Shown here one piece after another: positions 25,175 through 31,384 of a stretch of 64,000 nt of DNA. The DNA comes from UBA1227 sp963629305 (lineage in GTDB: Bacteria > Bacillota > Clostridia > Oscillospirales > Acutalibacteraceae): the NCBI GenBank assembly GCA_963629305.1, contig CAVGIJ010000002.1, positions 62,001 to 126,000 on the forward strand, written 5' to 3'. Position 1 is the stretch's first letter. Each line of letters opens with the position of its first letter. The notes beneath the pieces were generated by a model. The model was not told where the DNA came from, made no database searches, and worked only from the letters and a program-made list of their open reading frames with translations. Position numbers and translations under genes: made by a program.

Positions 25175-26031
25175 CAGTCACACCCGTCTTTATCATTGAG
25201 TTTTTTTATCAGTCCGTCCTCAAGCAGACCGTACAGTTTTTTTTCGTCGTTTTCGTCAAGGGCTTCAAGGTAATTGTTCAGATTTTCGATAAGCTCACGA
25301 AGCTCCGCGCAGAGATTTTCTCTGTTATCAAGAAACAATTCCGTCCACATGGCGGGATCAAGCCTTGCAACCCTCGTCATGTCCTTATAGCTTCCTGCGG
25401 AAAATCCCATGTGTTTTTGCGAAGTAGGGGATTTTATGTAGGCACTTGACGTTATATGCGCAAGCTGTGATGTATAAGAGATAATTCTGTCATGCTCTTC
25501 CATGGTTGTAAATACTACCGTACCGAATCCGGACTTAAGATAAAGTGATTTAAGCGCGTCAAGACAATTGATATCTGTTTCTTTTTGCGGTACGAGAATC
25601 ATAGATGCACCTTGAAAGAGGGAGGAATCGGAATTCGCAAATCCGGAAACTTCTTTTCCTGCCATAGGATGACCTCCGACATACGGAAAGCCATACTCTT
25701 TTGAAATGGGGATAATCGCCTTCATTACGACACGTTTTATACCGCATAAGTCACAGAGCAATGTATCCTTGCTGAAATATTTTGCATTGTCACGTACCCA
25801 GTTTATAAGCTTTTGAGGGGTAAGAGCAATCATAATGAGGTCACAGTCTTTTATTTTCTCCTCTGTGAGTTTTCCTTTTATGCTGCCTGACATAATTGCC
25901 ATATTCATTACATTTTGGTCTATGTCAATTCCGAAAACAGTTGCATCCGTGTACTCGGTGACAGCTTTTGCCATTGATCCGCCTATGAGACCGAGTCCGA
26001 CTATACCGACGGTTTGGATTTTTTTATTCAT
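25174..26031 (-). CDS. tyrA: prephenate dehydrogenase
   Basis: 285 residues; oxidative decarboxylation of prephenate to 4-hydroxyphenylpyruvate for tyrosine. It has the NAD(P) motif GLGLIGGSMA, GGHPMAGKEVSGF and the catalytic His region QLAHITSSAY. There is no C-terminal ACT domain, so feedback control by tyrosine, if any, must differ from ACT-bearing forms. It is the second gene of the operon, coupled to aroB. Confidence 0.95.
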   Translation of the reverse strand: MNKKIQTVGIVGLGLIGGSMAKAVTEYTDATVFGIDIDQNVMNMAIMSGSIKGKLTEEKIKDCDLIMIALTPQKLINWVRDNAKYFSKDTLLCDLCGIKRVVMKAIIPISKEYGFPYVGGHPMAGKEVSGFANSDSSLFQGASMILVPQKETDINCLDALKSLYLKSGFGTVVFTTMEEHDRIISYTSQLAHITSSAYIKSPTSQKHMGFSAGSYKDMTRVARLDPAMWTELFLDNRENLCAELRELIENLNNYLEALDENDEKKLYGLLEDGLIKKLNDKDGCD

Positions 26032-26043
26032 TGCCGACCTTCC

Positions 26044-27045
26044 TTATGAAATAACCTTGTGAATTTCCATGCATTTTTTTGCAACCTTGTCGAACTCTTC
26101 CGGACGAAGACATTGCGGACCGTCTGAAAGTGCATGAGGAGGATCATTGTGAACCTCAATTATGAGTCCGTCACAGCCTGCCGCAACACCGGAATAGGAG
26201 AGTGGCGGAACAAGCTCGGCTTTGCCGCCTGAGTGACTCGGGTCTATAACTATGGGTAGATGTGTGAGCTTTTTGAGAACAGGTACTGCCGCAACATCCA
26301 AAGTATTTCTGGTATATGTCTCGAATGTGCGTATGCCGCGCTCGCATAGGATGACCTGCTTGTTTCCGCCTGACATGATGTATTCGGCACTCATGAGAAG
26401 CTCTTCATATGTCGAGGAAAGACCTCTCTTTAAAAGAATGGGCTTGTCAATTTGACCGAGAACCTTGAGAAGTTCAAAATTTTGCATATTTCTCGCTCCG
26501 ACTTGAATGATATCCACGTCTTTGAAAAGCTGAAGCTGTGAGATGTCCATTATTTCAGTGACGATGGGAAGTCCTGTTGCCTCTCGTGCCTCAAGCAAAA
26601 GCTCGATTCCGTCTGCGCGCAGTCCTTGGAAGGAATAGGGGGATGTACGTGGTTTAAAAGCACCGCCGCGGAGGATTGTTGCTCCGCTTTCTTTTACGGC
26701 TTTTGCGATTCCTATAATCTGTTCTTTTGATTCTACAGAACACGGTCCGGCAATAAGGGTAAGGTTCCCGCCGCCGATTTTTGTTCCGGCAACTTCGACT
26801 ACCGTGTCCTCGGGATGAAATTTTCTGTTTGCCTTTTTGTATGGTTCCTGGATTCTTTTTACATTTTCGACAATATCAAGTGCCGAAATTAGGTCAATGT
26901 CAACCAAAGTGGTGTCTCCCACAAGTCCCCAAATTGTTTGGTGCATACCTTGTGATTCGTGAATCTGAAGACCCTTGTCGGTTATCCAGCCTCGAAGACT
27001 TTCAAGTTGTTCTCTGTTTGGATTTTCTTTTAAGATGATTACCAT
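26044..27045 (-). CDS. aroF: 3-deoxy-7-phosphoheptulonate (DAHP) synthase, type I-beta with N-terminal regulatory domain
   Basis: 333 residues; condenses PEP and erythrose-4-phosphate, the first shikimate step. Residues about 1-70 form a ferredoxin-like (ACT-like) regulatory domain, as in Thermotoga DAHP synthase. The catalytic barrel shows LIAGPCSVES, RGGAFKPRTSPYSFQG, ILLKRGL and IDPSHSGGK. ATG 27045 is chosen because AAGGAAGG sits upstream. As first gene of the operon it lies directly behind the attenuator, so its expression is set by leader-peptide translation. Confidence 0.96.
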   Translation of the reverse strand: MVIILKENPNREQLESLRGWITDKGLQIHESQGMHQTIWGLVGDTTLVDIDLISALDIVENVKRIQEPYKKANRKFHPEDTVVEVAGTKIGGGNLTLIAGPCSVESKEQIIGIAKAVKESGATILRGGAFKPRTSPYSFQGLRADGIELLLEAREATGLPIVTEIMDISQLQLFKDVDIIQVGARNMQNFELLKVLGQIDKPILLKRGLSSTYEELLMSAEYIMSGGNKQVILCERGIRTFETYTRNTLDVAAVPVLKKLTHLPIVIDPSHSGGKAELVPPLSYSGVAAGCDGLIIEVHNDPPHALSDGPQCLRPEEFDKVAKKCMEIHKVIS

Positions 27046-27066
27046 TGTTATTTCCTTCCTTCTCAA

Positions 27067-27105
27067 ATAAAAAAACAGACCCCACAGCCGGTTGACTGTG
27101 AGGTC
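27067..27105 (-). terminator. attenuator terminator of the aromatic operon
   Basis: Minus-strand GACCTCACAG (27105-27096) pairs with CTGTGGGGTC (27087-27078), ten pairs with one wobble, loop TCAACCGG, then TG and seven T. It sits between a Phe/Tyr-rich leader reading frame and aroF, so it is an intrinsic terminator inside the leader. Confidence 0.9.
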
Positions 27106-27142
27106 GCACTATCAATTCTACAAAATGTCGTAGTTTCTCGTG

Positions 27143-27238
27143 TCAGCACTCTTGTTCAGCCATACCGAAATAAACCTTATCAAAAAAGTAGATAAAGCTA
27201 AAGTAACGGTATTCAGCTGTGAGAGTTCTGTAAGTCAT
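27143..27238 (-). CDS. Phe/Tyr-rich leader peptide controlling the aromatic operon
   Basis: A 31-codon frame on the minus strand from ATG 27238 to TGA 27143, with AAAGGAG 9 bases upstream. Ten of 31 residues are Phe or Tyr (five each), concentrated in the run YRYFSFIYFFDKVYF. It is followed 38 bases later by an intrinsic terminator and then by aroF-tyrA-...-pheA. This is the structure of a ribosome-mediated transcription attenuator: stalling at Phe/Tyr codons when charged tRNAs are scarce would prevent terminator formation. The competing antiterminator fold was not computed; codons 6-8 (CTCACAGC) are complementary to the terminator's 3' arm and may take part. Confidence 0.85.
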   Translation of the reverse strand: MTYRTLTAEYRYFSFIYFFDKVYFGMAEQEC

Positions 27239-27267
27239 GAGAACCTGCTCCTTTTGTTGTTGATGAA

Positions 27268-27296
27268 ATGCTATCACAAGTCGTTTGGCGTGTCAA
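27268..27296 (-). promoter_or_regulatory. promoter of the aromatic amino acid operon
   Basis: Minus-strand TTGACA (27296-27291), 17 bases, TAGCAT (27273-27268): consensus -35 and fair -10, about 30 bases ahead of the leader peptide start. Confidence 0.82.
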
Positions 27297-27305
27297 CAGA
27301 AACTT

Positions 27306-27761
27306 TTATTTTTCCTGTAATAATTTAGAAACTTCGTCAAGGAAGGTCGTTATGTCTTTAAACTGTCTGTAAACAGAGGCGAAGCGCACATATGCAACCT
27401 CATCAATGTCTTTGAGCTTGTCCATTGCAAGTTCTCCGATTTTATCCGAGGTGACTTCTCTGTCGAGTGAGTTTTGCAGTGATGATTCAATGTCATCCAC
27501 GGCAGCCTCAATAGTCTGGAGCGGAACGGGACGTTTCTCACATGCACGGAGCATGCCGCCGAGAAGTTTGCTTCGATCAAACTGTTCACGCGACTTGTCC
27601 TTCTTTACAACTATGAGAGGCACGCTTTCAATGATTTCATAAGTTGTAAAACGCTTTCCGCACTTCATACACTCTCTGCGACGTCTTATGCGTTCTCCTT
27701 CGTCCGTTGGCCTTGAGTCGATAACCTTGCTTTCCTCAAAACTGCAAAAAGGGCATTTCAT
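27306..27761 (-). CDS. nrdR: transcriptional repressor NrdR
   Basis: 151 residues. The N-terminal zinc ribbon has CPFC and CMKCGKRF, followed by an ATP-cone domain (about residues 46-136) containing VVKKDKSREQFDRSKLLGGMLRACEKRPV. NrdR senses ATP/dATP and represses ribonucleotide reductase genes by binding NrdR boxes. ATG 27761 gives the usual MKCPFC start; a GTG three codons earlier (27770) is possible. No reductase gene is in the window. Confidence 0.95.
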   Translation of the reverse strand: MKCPFCSFEESKVIDSRPTDEGERIRRRRECMKCGKRFTTYEIIESVPLIVVKKDKSREQFDRSKLLGGMLRACEKRPVPLQTIEAAVDDIESSLQNSLDREVTSDKIGELAMDKLKDIDEVAYVRFASVYRQFKDITTFLDEVSKLLQEK

Positions 27762-27924
27762 TTTCTTCACACAACCTATCTATAGTATATTTTCCGTAAA
27801 AGATACACAAATTATAGCATTTTAAAACAATATGTTCAACATCTTTATATGTAATGTGCATATAAATTGTCATATGAATTGTTGTTCGCAGCAAAAATTC
27901 ATTTTAGTATACTGAAAATAATTG

Positions 27925-27953
27925 ATGACAAAGAGCTGAAAAAACTGTATAAT
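27925..27953 (+). promoter_or_regulatory. promoter of the polar amino acid transporter operon
   Basis: ATGACA (27925-27930), 17 bases, TATAAT (27948-27953); the -10 is consensus, the -35 weak. Confidence 0.5.
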
Positions 27954-27996
27954 AATAAAGCAATTTTGCAAATTTGATTTTAAGGAGAATGAAAAA

Positions 27997-28797
27997 ATGA
28001 AAGTTTCAAAAAGAATTCTCGCATTATTGATGGCTGTTCTTATGATGACTCTTCTTTTTGCTGCTTGCGGTAAAGAGGCTGCAAACAGTGATAATGACAC
28101 GAATACATCAAAGACTGACAAAAAAGTATGGGTAATAGCATCGGATACTGCTTTTGCTCCGTTTGAGTATCTTGACACTGATTCAAACGAGTACGTTGGT
28201 ATTGACATGGATATCATCGCCGCTATCGCTGAGGATCAGGGTTTTGAGTACAAGATTGACAACGTAGGCTTCAAAGCTGCATGCAGTGCCGTACAGGCAG
28301 GACAGGCAGATGCCGCTATTGCCGGTATGACAATTACCGATGAAAGAAAAGAAACATTTGACTTCACAGACGGATACTTCAATGACGGTCAAATCCTTGT
28401 AACAGCTAAGGACAGCACCATCACAAAGATTGAAGATCTCAAGGGCACAAAGGTTGCCGTTAAGTCAAGCACAATGGGTGCTGAGTATGCTGCAGAGGCT
28501 GCAAAGACTTACGGATTTGAACTTCAGTATTATGAGGATTCACCGACAATGTACCAGGCAGTAGCACAGGGAACAAACTCTGCATGCTTTGAGGATTACT
28601 CCGTTATCGGTTGGGCTATCAAGACAAATGAAAATCTCGGACTTAAGACAGTTGGAGACGTTATCAACGCCGCTCCTTACGGTATTGCCGTTAAGAAGGG
28701 TGAAAATGCTGATTTCCTTAAGATGCTCAACGATGGTCTTAAGAATATTTCCGAAAACGGAAAACTTAAGGATATCCTTGCAAAATACGGTTATTAA
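27997..28797 (+). CDS. ABC transporter substrate-binding lipoprotein, polar amino acid family
   Basis: 266 residues. A signal peptide with lipobox LFAAC places it as a membrane-anchored lipoprotein. The rest is a family 3 solute-binding protein: DTAFAPFEYLD, GIDMDIIAAIA, AIAGMTITDERK, FTDGYF. The cognate permease and ATPase follow. The substrate is probably a polar amino acid (glutamine, cystine, histidine or arginine cannot be distinguished). Confidence 0.94.
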   Translation: MKVSKRILALLMAVLMMTLLFAACGKEAANSDNDTNTSKTDKKVWVIASDTAFAPFEYLDTDSNEYVGIDMDIIAAIAEDQGFEYKIDNVGFKAACSAVQAGQADAAIAGMTITDERKETFDFTDGYFNDGQILVTAKDSTITKIEDLKGTKVAVKSSTMGAEYAAEAAKTYGFELQYYEDSPTMYQAVAQGTNSACFEDYSVIGWAIKTNENLGLKTVGDVINAAPYGIAVKKGENADFLKMLNDGLKNISENGKLKDILAKYGY

Positions 28798-28827
28798 TCG
28801 TATCATTAAATTCTGAATAATATTACG

Positions 28828-28865
28828 GATAATTCAGTATGGTATTCATACCATGCTGAATTATC
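28828..28865 (+). other. intra-operon stem-loop between binding protein and permease genes
   Basis: A 17-bp stem (28828-28844 / 28849-28865, one wobble) with loop TTCA and no T run. Such hairpins commonly protect the binding-protein mRNA and keep its level above the membrane components. Confidence 0.75.
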
Positions 28866-28887
28866 TTTGGATTGAGTGGATTGTATT

Positions 28888-29595
28888 ATGGATTTTGCGA
28901 AGGTCTTTGAAAAGGCTACTCCGCTGCTTTTGGAAGGTGCGGCCTTTACAATTAAAATTTCACTTCTGTCGCTTTTGATAGGCATGGTCTTAGGTCTCAT
29001 TGCCTGTCTTATGCAGTTGTCCAAATCTAAGATTCTGAAAGGCCTTTCGGGCATTTATATTTGGATAATAAGAGGTACACCGATGATGGTACAGGCAATG
29101 CTTGTATACTTCGGTATTCCGCAGGTTGCAAATCTCATTCTTAAGGCTGCGGCTGACGGCGGTTCATTTGAACGCTTTACGCTTTCACCTATGTCAGCAG
29201 CGGTTATAACCTTGAGCTTAAATGCAGGTGCGTATCTTGCTGAGATATTCAGAAGCGGTATTCAGGCTGTACCGAAAGGACAGTCAGAGGCTGCAAGAAG
29301 CCTTGGACTTACAAAATTCAAGACCATGCAAAAAATTGTACTTCCGCAGGCCTTCAAGATTGTCATTCCGTCACTTGTGAACCAATTTATCATCACAATT
29401 AAGGATACATCGATTCTCTCAATCATCGGACTTTCCGAGATAGTTAACAAGGCCGGAATTTATGCCGGAAGTACATATCAGTACTTCGAAACATATATGT
29501 ATGCAGCACTCTTCTATCTTGTTATAACATCTATTCTCATGGTTGCTTCGAAAGCAATCGAAAGGAGACTTAACCGTGGCCATAAAGAGCGATAA
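28888..29595 (+). CDS. ABC transporter permease, polar amino acid family
   Basis: 235 residues of the HisMQ type with several membrane helices and the EAA loop (GQSEAARSLGLTKFKTMQKIVLPQAFKIVIPSL) that contacts the ATPase. ATG 28888 is preferred over an in-frame GTG at 28876 because GAGTGGA is better placed for it. It overlaps the ATPase gene by 20 bases. Confidence 0.93.
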   Translation: MDFAKVFEKATPLLLEGAAFTIKISLLSLLIGMVLGLIACLMQLSKSKILKGLSGIYIWIIRGTPMMVQAMLVYFGIPQVANLILKAAADGGSFERFTLSPMSAAVITLSLNAGAYLAEIFRSGIQAVPKGQSEAARSLGLTKFKTMQKIVLPQAFKIVIPSLVNQFIITIKDTSILSIIGLSEIVNKAGIYAGSTYQYFETYMYAALFYLVITSILMVASKAIERRLNRGHKER

Positions 29596-30322
29596 AGTAA
29601 AAATCAAGGTCGAGGGCCTGAAAAAAAGCTTCGGTCATCTTAAGGTCCTTAACGGAATTGATCTTGATGTTCATGAGGGAGAAGTTGTCTGTGTAATCGG
29701 TCCGTCGGGCGGAGGTAAATCAACTTTTCTTCGTTGTCTTAACAAGCTTGAGGACATAACCGCGGGCAAAGTTATAATTGACGGATATGATATTACGGAT
29801 AAAAAGGTAAATATAAATAAAGTGCGCCAAAACATAGGAATGGTGTTTCAGCAATTTAATCTTTTTCCGCATAAAACGGTTCTTCAGAACATAATGCTTG
29901 CACCGGTTGACCTTAAGCTTATGTCAAAGACCGATGCCGAAAAGAAGGCACTTGAACTTTTAAAAAGGGTCGGACTTGAAGAAAAGGCAGATTGCTATCC
30001 GCATCAACTTTCGGGTGGTCAGCAGCAACGTGTTGCAATTGCGCGAGCCCTTGCCATGAACCCCGACATCATGCTTTTTGATGAACCAACCTCCGCACTT
30101 GACCCTGAGATGGTAGGCGAGGTTTTGAGTGTTATAAAGGAACTTGCGCAGCAGGGTATGACCATGGTTATTGTTACTCATGAGATGGGATTTGCCCGTG
30201 ATGTTTCTGATCGCGTTCTTCTTATTGCCGATGGTGTTATTGCTGAGGAAGGGACACCTGAGCAGATCTTTGAAAATCCGCAGGTTAAGAGAACCAAGGA
30301 TTTCCTTGCCGCTGTTCTTTGA
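29576..30322 (+). CDS. ABC transporter ATP-binding protein, polar amino acid family
   Basis: 248 residues with Walker A GPSGGGKST, Q-loop QQFNLFPH, signature LSGGQQQRVAIARAL, Walker B IMLFDEPTSALDPE and switch His VTHEMGFA: the standard GlnQ-like ATPase. GTG 29576 has AAAGGAGA upstream; it begins within the permease gene, indicating coupling. Confidence 0.95.
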   Translation: MAIKSDKVKIKVEGLKKSFGHLKVLNGIDLDVHEGEVVCVIGPSGGGKSTFLRCLNKLEDITAGKVIIDGYDITDKKVNINKVRQNIGMVFQQFNLFPHKTVLQNIMLAPVDLKLMSKTDAEKKALELLKRVGLEEKADCYPHQLSGGQQQRVAIARALAMNPDIMLFDEPTSALDPEMVGEVLSVIKELAQQGMTMVIVTHEMGFARDVSDRVLLIADGVIAEEGTPEQIFENPQVKRTKDFLAAVL

Positions 30323-30344
30323 TTTTCAACAGACAAAACAAATT

Positions 30345-30385
30345 AAAAGGCTGAAATAATCCTTGATTTATTTTCAGCCTTTTTG
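30345..30385 (+). terminator. terminator of the transporter operon
   Basis: AAAAGGCTGAAA (30345-30356) and TTTCAGCCTTTT (30372-30383) form a 12-bp stem ending in T residues. Confidence 0.9.
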
Positions 30386-30391
30386 TATAAT
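30363..30391 (+). promoter_or_regulatory. tRNA-Ser promoter overlapping the upstream terminator
   Basis: TTGATT (30363-30368), 17 bases, TATAAT (30386-30391). The -35 lies inside the loop and the spacer is the 3' arm of the preceding terminator. A GCGC-TTAAAAA-GCGC hairpin follows before the tRNA. Confidence 0.72.
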
Positions 30392-30423
30392 AAATCTCGC
30401 GCTTAAAAAGCGCAGTTTAATTT

Positions 30424-30516
30424 GGAGAGTTGTCCGAGCTGGCCGAAGGAGCACGATTGGAAATCGTGTAGTGGGTTAACGCTTACTCGTGGGTTCGAAT
30501 CCCATGCTCTCCGCCA
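30424..30516 (+). tRNA. tRNA-Ser(GGA), CCA encoded
   Basis: 93 bases with acceptor stem GGAGAGT/GCTCTCC, discriminator G and genomic CCA. The anticodon stem ACGAT/ATCGT flanks loop TTGGAAA, giving anticodon GGA (30459-30461). A long variable arm, as in class II tRNAs, precedes the T arm with GGTTCGAAT. Confidence 0.97.
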
Positions 30517-30520
30517 AAAA

Positions 30521-30565
30521 AGCCTTGTGTTACGTGGTTTTTCCGCATAACACAGGGCTTTTTTT
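30521..30565 (+). terminator. terminator of the tRNA-Ser gene
   Basis: AGCCTTGTGTTA (30521-30532) pairs with TAACACAGGGCT (30548-30559), one wobble, followed by T residues. Confidence 0.9.
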
Positions 30566-30673
30566 ACAGATTGATAATCTTTGGCTCTTCGATGAATGAA
30601 CAAGATGAGGGCTTGATTGAGTGTATCGAATATCAGCAGATTCCGCCAAAGTCAGAATACAAATTAAGAAATT

Positions 30674-31219
30674 TTATTGTTGGGACCACCAATAATTCTT
30701 TATTGACTCCGGCAGCATTTCAAACAGTGCTACCGCTGCTTCTTCGGGCGTCAGTGAAAAATTCCCGTATACCCAGTCCTTGTACATATGTGAAACTCCG
30801 CGGCAAAATACCTCTGCCTGAAGCTTTTCAACCTCTGTAAAACCGACACCGTCTCGGTTACTTTTGGTAACTTCCTCCGCGAATGAATAGGAGTATTCAA
30901 AGATATAATTCATAAAAGAGTTGAATCCGGTTGATTCAAAGGCATATTTTATCGGATTGAGCGTGTTTTTTCCCGCGCTGAAAAGTTTTATAAACAAGTC
31001 ATAATAGCTTGTTGAATTGTTTATATTGCCGTAGGTGTCCAAAAGACATTTGTAATTGTAATTCATGACATCGTATTTATCTTTGAAATGGCGGTAGAAG
31101 GTCGCCCTGCTTACTCCTGCTTCGTCTGCAATCATACTGACTGAAATATTTTCAACGCCCCTTGAATTGATAAGGCGATTGAATGCTCTTAAAATATCCT
31201 GCATGGTGCGTTCGCTCAT
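30674..31219 (-). CDS. TetR/AcrR family transcriptional regulator
   Basis: 181 residues. The helix-turn-helix reads ISVSMIADEAGVSRATFYRHFKDKYDVMNYNY. AAAGGAGA precedes the ATG. It is divergent from the large Fe-S/FAD oxidoreductase gene, and two matching inverted repeats lie between them, so it probably represses that gene and itself. The effector is unknown. Confidence 0.9.
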   Translation of the reverse strand: MSERTMQDILRAFNRLINSRGVENISVSMIADEAGVSRATFYRHFKDKYDVMNYNYKCLLDTYGNINNSTSYYDLFIKLFSAGKNTLNPIKYAFESTGFNSFMNYIFEYSYSFAEEVTKSNRDGVGFTEVEKLQAEVFCRGVSHMYKDWVYGNFSLTPEEAAVALFEMLPESIKNYWWSQQ

Positions 31220-31246
31220 AATACTTCTCCTTTATCGGTTGCTAAA

Positions 31247-31301
31247 ATGATACAATACAATAAAAGTGTATCATAATGAAACAAAAATACAAGTATGTTT
31301 C
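31247..31301. promoter_or_regulatory. tandem TetR-type operator pair
   Basis: Two inverted repeats with the same arms and spacer: ATGATACA-N12-TGTATCAT at 31247-31274 (perfect) and ATGAAACA-N12-TGTTTCTT at 31276-31303 (one mismatch). Centres are 29 bp apart. They lie in the divergent region between the TetR gene and the oxidoreductase gene. Confidence 0.72.
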
Positions 31302-31384
31302 TTTAACGATTTGATTTTAAAAGATATAATTTTTATGTTGAATTAATCGGTAAATGCGATAACTTAAAAGAAAGGATGAAGTTT

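Noticed and set aside
28828..28865. Terminator between the binding protein and permease genes
   Set aside because: The stem is strong but lacks a T run, and the permease and ATPase need the same transcript; treated as an mRNA-stabilising hairpin.
30571..30840. Plus-strand 89-codon frame after tRNA-Ser
   Set aside because: Its second half is antisense to the TetR gene, there is no ribosome site and no similarity I know; a decayed fragment next to the tRNA cannot be excluded.
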